From Odoribacter sp. Z80 (GTDB lineage: Bacteria > Bacteroidota > Bacteroidia > Bacteroidales > Marinifilaceae), in assembly GCF_009935865.1 (NCBI RefSeq), contig NZ_QWEL01000018.1, positions 1 through 43,642 on the forward strand: a stretch of DNA of 43,642 nucleotides, written 5' to 3'. The notes beneath the pieces were generated by a model. The model was not told the DNA's origin and did not search any database. It was given only the letters and a program-made list of their open reading frames with translations. This document shows, one piece after another, positions 7,898 to 16,399 of this stretch (positions are counted from its first letter, which is position 1; every line of letters starts with the position of its first letter). The translations under genes and the position numbers were made by a program.

Positions 7898-8644
7898 TGC
7901 TCCCCTGTCGCCGCGACGATAAAGCAATCGCGCCAAACCAAACAGATAACGCCGGAATCCCGGAATATAAGCCAGCACACGGTCAAACCACCCCAGATAC
8001 GGGGTAATGAACTTCACCACGAGGCCGACATAGACCATCGCGAAAAGTGTCCCGACACCGATGACATTCCATTGCCAACGTCCGAAAAAGAGATAGCAGC
8101 TTCCCACGGCAAGCACGACAAGGGCCGTATCCACCCCAATCTTGACTTTGGCGAAAGGACGGCGCGCCACCTGGCTGATAACAATAGAAATACCCTCACC
8201 CGGCATGGTAACCGAACCACACCGCACCTCAAAGGCTATACCGATACCCATGATGGTGCATCCCGCAAACTGGACAAACAACTGCGACGGCAGAGTCGCA
8301 CACTCCAAAGCCGAGGTCAGAAACATATTCAAATCAATGAGCCAGCCAAACACAAACCCGATAACCAATTGGAACAGTTGCACAGGCTCGAATTTTTTCC
8401 GCAAAATGAGCACCTGACAAAACACCAGTATGAAATTCATCGCAATGGTATAGCCGCCGATTGTCCATTCCGGAACGCGGCTCACCGGCCCCGCCAGCGA
8501 AAATACAAACGGCAGGGAAGATATCACACTGCTGCCCAGGCAGGATTTTACGCAAAGCACCACCCCCAGCGTCATCAAATACAATGAAACCATAAGCAGC
8601 AAATGCTGCCAAAAAAACGATATTACTTTTTCCTTCGTTGTCAT
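7895..8644 (-). CDS. YczE/DUF6198-like integral membrane protein
   Basis: 249 residues with six or seven hydrophobic segments, e.g. HLLLMVSLYLMTLGVVLC at 14-31. It has the pattern of the YczE/YyaS/YitT-like family (COG2364): an N-terminal GVVL..KS.LGSSVISSLP, GWLIDLNMF, then GSVTMPGEGI. Substrate unknown. The ATG at 8642-8644 is preferred to a GTG at 8668, which lies only about 15 bases after a TATTTTTG box. The gene is divergent from tag and convergent with the lipocalin fusion, so it is its own unit. Its stop codon is the end of the repeat at 7840. Confidence 0.75.
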   Translation of the reverse strand: MTTKEKVISFFWQHLLLMVSLYLMTLGVVLCVKSCLGSSVISSLPFVFSLAGPVSRVPEWTIGGYTIAMNFILVFCQVLILRKKFEPVQLFQLVIGFVFGWLIDLNMFLTSALECATLPSQLFVQFAGCTIMGIGIAFEVRCGSVTMPGEGISIVISQVARRPFAKVKIGVDTALVVLAVGSCYLFFGRWQWNVIGVGTLFAMVYVGLVVKFITPYLGWFDRVLAYIPGFRRYLFGLARLLYRRGDRGA

Positions 8645-8682
8645 CACGCCCGAATTTAATCCGTTCACCCCTATTCCGACGG

Positions 8683-8690
8683 CAAAAATA
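8683..8690 (-). promoter_or_regulatory. -7 box of the YczE-like gene
   Basis: TATTTTTG on the minus strand fits TAnnTTTG, 38 bases before the ATG at 8644. No good -33 TTTG is seen at the right distance. Confidence 0.4.
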
Positions 8691-8711
8691 CATAATTTAT
8701 CCGGGAATCAC

Positions 8712-8740
8712 TCCCCCACCCCCGTCCCCCCATGTGCCAC
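8712..8740 (-). repeat. Degenerate copy of the GACGGGG unit
   Basis: On the minus strand GTGGCACATGGGGGGACGGG resembles the unit end TGACACATGGGGACGGGG with a GG insertion. It lies between the two divergent genes, and its second half is not recognisable. Unlike the other copies it does not overlap a stop codon. Confidence 0.45.
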
Positions 8741-8755
8741 TTCAATATTAATTCG

Positions 8756-8763
8756 TATTTTTG
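8756..8763 (+). promoter_or_regulatory. -7 box of tag
   Basis: TATTTTTG matches TAnnTTTG and lies 24 bases before the ATG at 8788. The -33 region is weak. Confidence 0.45.
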
Positions 8764-8787
8764 CACCACACCATAAAAATAAACATC

Positions 8788-9357
8788 ATGCAGGACATCA
8801 TAAACGGACGCTGCGGCTGGTGCGGAACAGACGAATTATATGTAAAATACCACGACGAAGAATGGGGAAAATTAGTCACCGACGATAAAACACTATTCGA
8901 ATTCCTTGTACTGGAAAGTGCCCAGGCCGGACTGAGCTGGATTACCATCTTAAGAAAACGCGAAGGCTATCGCCGGGCCTTTTGCAACTTCGATGCCGGA
9001 CAGGTGGCAAACATGACCGACGAGGACGTGGAACGGCTGATGCTATTTGACGGCATTGTCAGAAACCGACTGAAAATCAAGGCGACCATCACCAATGCCC
9101 GCCTATTCCTCGACATACAAAAAGAATTCGGAAGTTTCTACAACTACACCCTATCGTTCTTCCCCAACAGGCAACCGATAACCAACACCGTCCGGTCATT
9201 GAGCGAAATTCCGGTATCCTCCCCCGAATCGGATGCCATGAGCCGCGACATGAAAAAACGGGGCTTCAAATTCTTCGGGACAACCATCTGCTACGCCCAC
9301 CTGCAAGCCTCAGGCTTCATCAACGACCACCTCACCACCTGCATCTGCCGGAAATGA
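8788..9357 (+). CDS. tag: DNA-3-methyladenine glycosylase I
   Basis: 189 residues, the usual length. Tag removes 3-methyladenine from alkylated DNA in base-excision repair. The zinc ligands of E. coli Tag (Cys4, His17, His175, Cys179) correspond to Cys9, His22, His181 and Cys185, and catalytic Glu38 to Glu43 (VLESAQAGLSW). RCGWC, YHDEEWG and KKRGFKFFGTTICY are near-diagnostic. A TTG at 8761 would lie inside the -7 box, so ATG 8788 is chosen. The TGA stop is the left end of a repeat unit shared with hsdM. Confidence 0.95.
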   Translation: MQDIINGRCGWCGTDELYVKYHDEEWGKLVTDDKTLFEFLVLESAQAGLSWITILRKREGYRRAFCNFDAGQVANMTDEDVERLMLFDGIVRNRLKIKATITNARLFLDIQKEFGSFYNYTLSFFPNRQPITNTVRSLSEIPVSSPESDAMSRDMKKRGFKFFGTTICYAHLQASGFINDHLTTCICRK

Positions 9358-9383
9358 CACATGGGGACGGGGGTTTTGCGTCA
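9355..9383. repeat. Single 29-bp palindromic unit between tag and hsdM
   Basis: One unit: TGACACATGGGGACGGGG, GTTTTGC, GTCA. The left TGA is the stop of tag and the right end, read on the minus strand as TGA, is the stop of hsdM. This single copy fixes the unit length at exactly 29 bp. Confidence 0.85.
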
Positions 9384-10985
9384 AACCGGCAGTAAGCCGA
9401 GTTCTCTCAGAAAGCGATTGTGTTTTTCTCTCGCCTCATTGATTTTTTCCTCTATTCCTTTCAATTGTTCGTTTACCTCCCGGAGGTCAATTTTTTCTTC
9501 TTCTTTGGCCGTGCTAACATAGCGGGAAATATTCAGATTGTAGCCGTTTTCCTCTATTTCTTTCATCGAAACACGGCGGGAATAGCGTTCTTCTTCCTTA
9601 CGGAATTGATAAGTATCCACTATCTTCTCAATATCCTCCTCCCTTAAAACATTCTGCCGCTTTCCCTTTTCAAAATATTCACTGGCATTGATAAAAAGCA
9701 CGTCTTCATACTTTTTACATTTTTTCAGCACCATAATACAAACGGGAATACCTGTAGAGAAGAACAAATTGGCAGGCAGTCCGATAATGGCATCTATATT
9801 CTCGTCCGTAAGCAATTTGGTGCGGATACGCTCCTCCGCCCCCCCCCGGAACAGAACCCCGTGGGGCAAAATAATTGCCATCGTACCGTCATTCCGCAAA
9901 AAATGAAAACCATGCAATAAAAAGGCAAAATCCGCCGCTGACTTAGGGGCAAGCCCATAGCTTTTAAAACGGAAATCCTTCCCCAGTTCCTCCGCGGGTT
10001 CCCACCGGTAACTGAAAGGCGGATTGGCAACCACAGCGTCAAACTCGGTCTTTTTAGCAGGATTCATCTCATTCAGCATCCGCCAATCGTTCAGCAGAGA
10101 ATCGCCGTGGTGAATTTCAAACTCCGAATCTTTCACGCCATGCAGAAGCATATTCATACGGGCGAGGTTGTATGTGGTGATATTTTTCTCCTGCCCATAG
10201 ATTTTACCGATACCATGCTCTCCCATTTGTTTCCGCACATTCAGCAATAACGAACCGGAACCGCAGGCAAAATCGAGTATCCGCTCCATTTTTTTCCTGG
10301 TCCCCAGTGCGGGCTCCTGACAATCCAGCGTCACAATCCGCGACAAGATGGTGGAAATCGGTTGCGGAGTATAGAACTCTCCGGCTTTTTTACCGGAACC
10401 GGCGGCAAACTGTCCGATGAGGTATTCATAGGCATCTCCCAATATATCGGTATCGGTTGAAAACCTGGCAATGCCTTCGGCTATTTTCTGAATGATAACG
10501 CACAGTTTTGCATTACGCTCTTTATAATCCCGGCCTAATTTCTCCGAATTCAGATTTATTTCTGAAAACAAGCCCTGAAAATTACTGTCGAAGGACTGAT
10601 TTTCAATGTACTTAAATCCCTCCTCCAGCGTATGCAATAAATCTCCGCTTTGCGTACGCGCCAATTCCGCTATGTTGCTCCACAAATATTTCGGCTTTAT
10701 CACATAGTGCATCTTACGACGCATCAGTTTTTCAAATTCTCCGACATCCTCCTGATTCTCATCGTACCAAATGGCAAAGGGTATCCGCTGGTCGTTCTTA
10801 TCCCGTTCCGGATATTCGGGTCCTAATTCTTTTTTTACAGCCATTTCATAGTTGTCGGACAAATAACGTAAAAAGAGAAACGAAAGCATGTAATCACGAA
10901 AATCATCGGCATTCATGGCTCCCCGTAACTGATCCGCTATGTCCCAAAGGGTTTTACCCAACTGTTGTTGTTCTTTCGCTGTCAT
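9381..10985 (-). CDS. hsdM: Type I restriction-modification DNA methyltransferase subunit
   Basis: 534 residues, full length. The N-terminal helical domain (LGKTLWDIADQLRGAMN, DYMLSFLFLRYLSDNYE) is followed by SAM motif I DFACGSGSL (238-246) and the N6-adenine catalytic motif NPPF (321-324), then the C-terminal part that contacts HsdS. With HsdS it should methylate adenine in a bipartite site. It is the last gene of hsdR' - hsdS - anticodon nuclease - hsdM, two bases after the nuclease gene. Because hsdR is broken the enzyme could now act only as a methylase. The stop codon is inside the repeat at 9355. Confidence 0.95.
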   Translation of the reverse strand: MTAKEQQQLGKTLWDIADQLRGAMNADDFRDYMLSFLFLRYLSDNYEMAVKKELGPEYPERDKNDQRIPFAIWYDENQEDVGEFEKLMRRKMHYVIKPKYLWSNIAELARTQSGDLLHTLEEGFKYIENQSFDSNFQGLFSEINLNSEKLGRDYKERNAKLCVIIQKIAEGIARFSTDTDILGDAYEYLIGQFAAGSGKKAGEFYTPQPISTILSRIVTLDCQEPALGTRKKMERILDFACGSGSLLLNVRKQMGEHGIGKIYGQEKNITTYNLARMNMLLHGVKDSEFEIHHGDSLLNDWRMLNEMNPAKKTEFDAVVANPPFSYRWEPAEELGKDFRFKSYGLAPKSAADFAFLLHGFHFLRNDGTMAIILPHGVLFRGGAEERIRTKLLTDENIDAIIGLPANLFFSTGIPVCIMVLKKCKKYEDVLFINASEYFEKGKRQNVLREEDIEKIVDTYQFRKEEERYSRRVSMKEIEENGYNLNISRYVSTAKEEEKIDLREVNEQLKGIEEKINEAREKHNRFLRELGLLPV

Positions 10986-10987
10986 GA

Positions 10988-12121
10988 TTAAATTTCTTCT
11001 GTTTCCGTTTCCTGAAATAAATCTTGATTGAATCGGTAGGTATCTGTAAAATCTTTCAGTATTCTCCTGAAATGTTCTTTATTCTCCTCCTGCATTTCCA
11101 CGGGCTCGAACAACGAGTAATTACCGTGACTCAGAATATTAATCATTCGGGCATGAATAATCCCGTCCACATCGTCTTTCGACCGCTTAATACAATCCCT
11201 GAAATCATTGAACCCGTGAAATGCGGCAGTCTTCTCCAATATATTCCGCAAAATATTAAAATGATACGTATACAACTCGCCGGTAGTTGCCGCCTTCTGC
11301 AAACTCTGCATCAACGAAACATGATGAAAAAAGGGCGTATCCCTCGTGTCCATCAGCTGAATTTCCTCTTCTTTTCTGCCTTTACACATGTAATACTTCT
11401 CAGCCCTTTTCAACTCGTTGTGCATTACATTAAAAAAAAGTCCGTGGTGAGTTGAAATTATTGCATCAATATTATTCTGATTTTTGAGCAGTTGTGCCAA
11501 ATGGCTGGCCACGGCAATGGCATTATTGTCGTCCAGGGATGAAATAGGATCATCAATGTAGAGGTACTTCACCCATTGATAATTTTCATGCCCATCTATC
11601 GCCATCTGAGCAACAGCCAGAAAAAAACACCAGATAAAAATATTTTCCTCTCCTCTGGAAACCTTTATATTATCCACAATTTTCGTCGTCTCAACCGGTT
11701 CCGGCTGCTTTTTTGTCGGTTTCTTTACGGTTTTCACCTCACGTTTAAAACTTACTCTTGCCTTTTCGTAATTGATACTAAAATCAAAATCCGCATATCG
11801 CTGCAGGAAGGGTCGGATTCTGTTCTCCATATCCGCCCCGTCCAACCCGTCAAAAAAATGAGACTCTCTGTTAAAAACGAGTCCCCTTTCCACATCATGG
11901 TACAAATCATTATCCCATGTAAAAAGGTCCTCGGTAAAGGCGTTAAAATAAAGCGTATCCCGTTTATCTTTTCCCCCCTTTTTCCCAGCTTCTTTAAACG
12001 CCATCGACAAACGGGTCTTTCCCGTCCCGTTATGGGCAAAAATAAGGGTATTCTTCTTCCGCGAACGAAGATGCTCTACTAAATGATTCAAGTCTGTAAA
12101 TGTGAGCGTTTCTTTAGCCAT
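10988..12121 (-). CDS. PrrC-like anticodon nuclease candidate within the type I R-M operon
   Basis: 377 residues, close to the roughly 396 of E. coli PrrC. ABC-type ATPase parts: Walker A NGTGKT (31-36), signature-like SRGEE (155-159), Walker B YLYIDDP (186-192) and an H-loop STHH (223-226). The C-terminal region has Arg292-x3-Glu296 (LRNILEK) and His332 (LSHG), the spacing expected for the PrrC catalytic triad Arg320, Glu324, His356. PrrC is a tRNA-Lys anticodon nuclease kept silent by its type I R-M partner and released when phage attack that partner. Location between hsdS and hsdM supports this role. The start overlaps the hsdS end by 34 bases, which suggests coupled translation. The exact tRNA target is not predictable from sequence. 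Confidence 0.75.
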   Translation of the reverse strand: MAKETLTFTDLNHLVEHLRSRKKNTLIFAHNGTGKTRLSMAFKEAGKKGGKDKRDTLYFNAFTEDLFTWDNDLYHDVERGLVFNRESHFFDGLDGADMENRIRPFLQRYADFDFSINYEKARVSFKREVKTVKKPTKKQPEPVETTKIVDNIKVSRGEENIFIWCFFLAVAQMAIDGHENYQWVKYLYIDDPISSLDDNNAIAVASHLAQLLKNQNNIDAIISTHHGLFFNVMHNELKRAEKYYMCKGRKEEEIQLMDTRDTPFFHHVSLMQSLQKAATTGELYTYHFNILRNILEKTAAFHGFNDFRDCIKRSKDDVDGIIHARMINILSHGNYSLFEPVEMQEENKEHFRRILKDFTDTYRFNQDLFQETETEEI

Positions 12122-13302
12122 ACTATATCATTCATATCAGGAAACAATTGTTGCATTAACCCCTTTTTATGGGTTTTAAGCGCGTCCAGTTTTTGCGACA
12201 AAGCCGCAATAAGATTATCCAATGAGGAGAGACAACCGGCAATTTTTTGCTGTTCTATCATTTTCTCAGGCAATAATATTGGACATCTCAGCACTTCCTC
12301 TTTTTTCAAATTTGTTTGTTTAACCCCATCATCAAAAGATAAAAAATAAGGGTTTCTATCAATGCTATAATATAAAAATAAACTCACAACACTATGAGGT
12401 GTCAATTTACAAATACGCTGATTAACAACATATAAATTAGGAATATCCACAATAAAACATTTTGCAATCGCTCTGCCATTGGGAAGATCGCTTAAAACCA
12501 TTAAAATATCATTTTTGTCAGCTACACTCAAAGCATTATTCGTAAATTTTTTTATTTTTCCCTCTGTTGAAATATACTTAGAATTAACAACAATATATTT
12601 TCCGGTTTCCGAAATCTCACTCTCATGAGCCTTCCCATTTTCATAAGACACAACTTCTTTTAATGTTTTTTCCTTCCACTCCCCAGCCCCTCTAAACTCC
12701 GGGAATCGCATTGCAGGAACTTTCTCACCTTCGGCAGGAAATAATTGTTGCATCAATCCTTTTTTATGGGCTTTTAATGCTTCTATCTTATTAGCAGTCA
12801 ATGTTATTAAATCGTCTATAGAAGAAAGACAATCGGCAATTTTTTGCTGCTCAATAACTAACTTCGGAATTATTATTGAAAATTGTTTAAGTATGGGCAA
12901 GCGTAATGATAACACAGTTGATTTTACAGCTTTTAAAGCCATTAAGTCATGATGTGCTAAAAGTAAATAGTATACAAATTTTCCAAAACAAGAAAAATTT
13001 TTCAATGCATATGCTCTCTGATGCAAATCAAACTTTCCAACATAATATTTAGGAATAAAACGTACACCTTCACCCGGAAGAATTACTGCTTCACAATTAA
13101 ATAAATAATTATTCGATGCTTTTACTATTTCAGAACGATCAAACAAAGGATATTTACCATTTTCAATATGATCCTGAACATTTGATTTTCCATTCTTAAT
13201 TTCACACACAGCACCTAAGATTGTTTCCTTCCACTCCCCCTCCTCCCTAAACTCCGGAAACCGCAACTTCGGCACCACCGTTTTCATCTCTTTATTCTTC
13301 AT
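12088..13302 (-). CDS. hsdS: Type I restriction-modification specificity subunit
   Basis: 404 residues with the expected two-fold plan: target recognition domain, conserved helix, second target domain, second helix. The two conserved parts are recognisable as duplicates: QQKIADCLSSIDDLI then HKKGLMQQLFP, and QQKIAGCLSSLDNLI then HKKGLMQQLFP. Each half begins with a PEFR-GEWKE motif. The ATG at 13300-13302 is chosen; a start at 13326 lies deeper inside hsdR. It overlaps hsdR by 11 bases and the nuclease gene by 34. No extra hsdS cassette or adjacent recombinase suggests shuffling. Its sequence is AT-richer than its neighbours, as usual for recognition domains. Confidence 0.92.
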   Translation of the reverse strand: MKNKEMKTVVPKLRFPEFREEGEWKETILGAVCEIKNGKSNVQDHIENGKYPLFDRSEIVKASNNYLFNCEAVILPGEGVRFIPKYYVGKFDLHQRAYALKNFSCFGKFVYYLLLAHHDLMALKAVKSTVLSLRLPILKQFSIIIPKLVIEQQKIADCLSSIDDLITLTANKIEALKAHKKGLMQQLFPAEGEKVPAMRFPEFRGAGEWKEKTLKEVVSYENGKAHESEISETGKYIVVNSKYISTEGKIKKFTNNALSVADKNDILMVLSDLPNGRAIAKCFIVDIPNLYVVNQRICKLTPHSVVSLFLYYSIDRNPYFLSFDDGVKQTNLKKEEVLRCPILLPEKMIEQQKIAGCLSSLDNLIAALSQKLDALKTHKKGLMQQLFPDMNDIVWLKKRSHLQT

Positions 13303-14800
13303 ACGCTGACAATCCTGAAATTTCATGCCCTGCGGCCAATCGTCTTAACAATGGAATCAAGTCTTCCATCAATACCAGCTCCTTGCGGGTCCGGGCTTTC
13401 CATCCCAAATCCAGGGGAGCTAACAAGTCGCTCAGTTTCTCCCCGTCGAATATCATCCGGTCCATAATCTCTTTTACAAACGATTTCAGCGCATCCGCCT
13501 CCAAGCCGTGGTTTTCTGCAACCTTAGCTATCTCCCGATCATATTTATTCCGCTTAAACTCCTCGAAACCTTGTTTCACCTCCTCTACCGTCATGCCGTT
13601 TACTTCGTCCAAGCTATTGATATACTCCATAATATCTTCCCGTTCCTCTATGAGATCGGCACTCGACATAACCAGATTGATTAACTGCTCCTTCGTCACC
13701 CTTCGTTTTGCAGGTTCCCGGCCCGCATATTTGGCAATCAGCCCCATAATATAATCATAGTCGATCACCGACGAAGCAAACAGGACCAATTCAAAATCCA
13801 GATCGTCAATCTCCGGGCTCACTCCGCCATCTGCTTTCTCCCGTTTTTCCCTCAACTGTTTTACCGTCTCGATATAAGCCCCCCGGAACGCACGCAGGGA
13901 TTCGTCCGGCAACAGATTCTCTATCCTCTGGCGGCTCTCCTCGTTCAAGTCCGTGTATTGGTCCAATTTCGTGCGCAGACGTTGCACCTCTTTAAAACAA
14001 CCGATAAAACCGGCACGGGCTTCGTCGCCTTTCAAATTGCACACCTCCTCCGCTTTACATGCCAGACCGTGGGATTGCATAAACTTCTCCAGTTCGACCA
14101 CCGCCTCCTTGTATTTCTCCACTACGACCGGCGCAGGGTCCACCAACCAAATCTCCTTCGAGCGTTCCTTTTTCTCATCGGAAAACAAAACAATGGCTTT
14201 ATCCACAGCCTCCTGCTGACCGCGAAAATCTAGCACATTACCGTACGGCTTCGTATCGTTCAAAATACGGTTTGTACGGGAAAACGCCTGTATCAATCCA
14301 TGATACTTCAGATTTTTATCGACATACAGAGTATTCAAGTATTTCGAATCGAAGCCCGTCAGCAACATATCCACAACAATCGTTACATCAACCTTGTTCC
14401 GGTGTGCATAATCCTTATTACTATACTGCTGGTCCTTTATACGCTGCTGGATATCCTGATAATACCCATCAAATTCATCCAGAATATGATTGGTGCCGTA
14501 CTGCTGATTGTATTCCCGGATAATAGCCTTCAACGCCCTTTTCTTTCCGGCCGGGTCGTGCATATTATCCATCCTCTCCTGCCACAAATCCTCCTGCATT
14601 TGCTGCACATCTTTATTGCCTTCGGCAGGCGGAGAAAACACACACGCGATATTCAACGGCTCAAACTCTGCATTTTCCTGCTGCAATTTCGCCTGTGTCC
14701 TTTTAAACAAACGGTAATACTCGATTGCGTCATTGATCGACGCCGTAGCAAACAAAGCGTTAAAACGCCGGGAATGAGTCGCCGCGTCATGCTTGGCCAA
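13292..14800 (-). pseudogene. hsdR: hsdR, 3' part only (lacks nuclease and first helicase domain)
   Basis: About 500 codons are left of a protein usually near 1000. What remains is the second RecA-like helicase domain (motif V region VVDMLLTGFDSKYLNTLYVDK in pieces, motif VI QAFSRTNRI) and the C-terminal HsdM-binding part. The N-terminal PD-(D/E)xK nuclease, Walker A and DExx box are absent, so restriction must be lost. The frame begins at about 14800 without an ATG and upstream runs into TAA. The break falls at a 10-bp palindrome CTTGGCCAAG (14792-14801), where another truncated gene starts in the opposite direction. The promoter of the hsd operon was presumably lost with the 5' half. Confidence 0.85.
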
Positions 14801-15241
14801 GATAGAATCCTTTTTGAATACACATTAATGAGCTTGCTATCCAACGATTTGGCAGAAGGGAAATTCAAAAATATTTTTGGAGATTATTCCGACTATTTGA
14901 GTTATGTTCCCACCAGTTTTGAACGGGAAATTGACATGTTGTTGATTTTCAATCATCCTAAAAATCCACAACAAATCATTGCCTATAATATTATAGAACT
15001 AAAAAAAGATAGATTCGACAAATCGGGCTTGAAACAGCTGCTGCAATACGAAGACTGGTTCCTGAGGAAAAAGGCACATGGAGATTCCTCCATGCTACGC
15101 ACTACAGCCATAGCCCAAAAATTCGACAACGAGGTAATAAGCTACCTAAAAAAACGCAAAGAATATGAAAACAAATCGGTATCTCTATTAAAATACGAGT
15201 ACATCTCCGACAACCTCAAACTAACTGAAGTTCCCTTTTAA
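14801..15241 (+). pseudogene. PD-(D/E)xK nuclease-like fragment, 5' end missing
   Basis: An open frame of about 147 codons ends at TAA 15239-15241; the first ATG in it is at 14828. It contains EIDMLLIF, a loop, then YNIIELKKD, fitting the D...ExK core of the PD-(D/E)xK nuclease fold, and a basic C-terminus. The reading frame continues to the left only as antisense of hsdR. It therefore seems to have lost its 5' end at the same point as hsdR. A short complete gene starting at 14828 (137 residues) is the alternative. Confidence 0.5.
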
Positions 15242-15308
15242 TTTTTACAAACCCAAACATACTGTCCCCAAATATCATCCCCTATGTGTCCATTTTTTAA
15301 TAAATGTA

Positions 15309-16340
15309 TCATAATGCCAAAGCCATTGAAATAAAATCACCTATACTTTTACCTAATATAGCCATCCCCGCATCGTGGGGATTTTTTAATTTATAACGCC
15401 CTTTTGCAGCACCATTTAAAGCATAATCATATCCGTTAATAGTTACTATGCACCAATGCTTCTGCCTACGTTCAATAATTACTTCATCAACGTAAAAAGG
15501 CCAATCACCACTATAATCGCATTTCTTTATCTTTTTTGATTTGAAATCAGGGTTGAAGTTTCTATTAAACCAATCCAACGCCGTCCGCTTGTGTATAGAT
15601 TTAGGAGTTTCTTTATACTTTGTTGTATGCTTACGATAATCTGTTTTTCCGAAATTTTTTCCATACAACACTCCATAATCAAAAAAAGACCCTATCGTTA
15701 ATTGTTTTCCTAACTGTCCTAATGTTCCCCAAATTATTTGTCTTGAAAGACTTGCTATAAATCGTTCAAAAATTTCCACAATATAATTTGTTGTTTCTTG
15801 GTATACTTCACCATCTAATTCTTTATTTACCAATCTTATAATAATCTGATTATCAGCATACTTCATTTTATTTTCAAATTTACGCCATGACTCTTTCGGA
15901 TTTATCCCTATTTTGGGACTTCCGGTAATGACGTCAAAATTGTAATAGCGGGCAAATTTCCCAAATTCAGATAATATAAATAGAAGTTCTCTTAAATTTG
16001 CATTATCATTTATCAACAACCAATCTGATTCAAACTGAACAGGTTGGTAATGGATATAATAATTTGTCCTAATTTCTGTCAAAAGCCGTTCTAAATCATG
16101 TCCTAACGATTTTATATATGAAGAATCAGGCAGAGTTCCGTGCTTCTCTCTATAAGCCACACAGATATAAGTTTTCATGAAACGTTCAAATCCTTGTGAC
16201 AAAAGTTGAAACGGCAAAAAATAGAAATCATTGACAAGGTTAATATTTTGAAGTTCTCCAAATCCTAACCCAATCAATTTACCAGCAGTCTCAAACTCTT
16301 CATTCAATGCAAAAAATTTTGCTACCTCTATTTTGTTCAT
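15309..16340 (-). CDS. Unknown protein, possible HEPN-like N-terminus
   Basis: 343 residues, no signal peptide or membrane helix. I do not recognise the family. The N-terminal third is helical with GFERFMKTYICVAYR and KSLGHDLERLLTEI (about residues 50-93), a pattern seen in HEPN-domain proteins, and the C-terminal part is basic (KSKKIKKCDYSGDWPFYVDE). The gene is AT-rich and stands alone between decayed defence genes, so a role in phage defence is possible but not shown. The ATG at 16338-16340 fits the frame; I see no typical promoter box. Confidence 0.6.
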   Translation of the reverse strand: MNKIEVAKFFALNEEFETAGKLIGLGFGELQNINLVNDFYFLPFQLLSQGFERFMKTYICVAYREKHGTLPDSSYIKSLGHDLERLLTEIRTNYYIHYQPVQFESDWLLINDNANLRELLFILSEFGKFARYYNFDVITGSPKIGINPKESWRKFENKMKYADNQIIIRLVNKELDGEVYQETTNYIVEIFERFIASLSRQIIWGTLGQLGKQLTIGSFFDYGVLYGKNFGKTDYRKHTTKYKETPKSIHKRTALDWFNRNFNPDFKSKKIKKCDYSGDWPFYVDEVIIERRQKHWCIVTINGYDYALNGAAKGRYKLKNPHDAGMAILGKSIGDFISMALAL

Positions 16341-16399
16341 ATCTTATATTCTAAAAACCTTCGATAAATTTCCTCTTTCTTTCCCAATTTGCATATTTT

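Noticed and set aside
12088-13302. Phase-variable hsdS shuffling locus
   Set aside because: Only one hsdS copy, no inverted repeats between hsdS halves with a second cassette, and no adjacent recombinase; the duplicated helices are the normal internal repeat of HsdS.
14300-14800. Plus-strand frame continuing to the left of the PD-(D/E)xK fragment
   Set aside because: It is the complement of hsdR, which has the recognisable helicase motifs.
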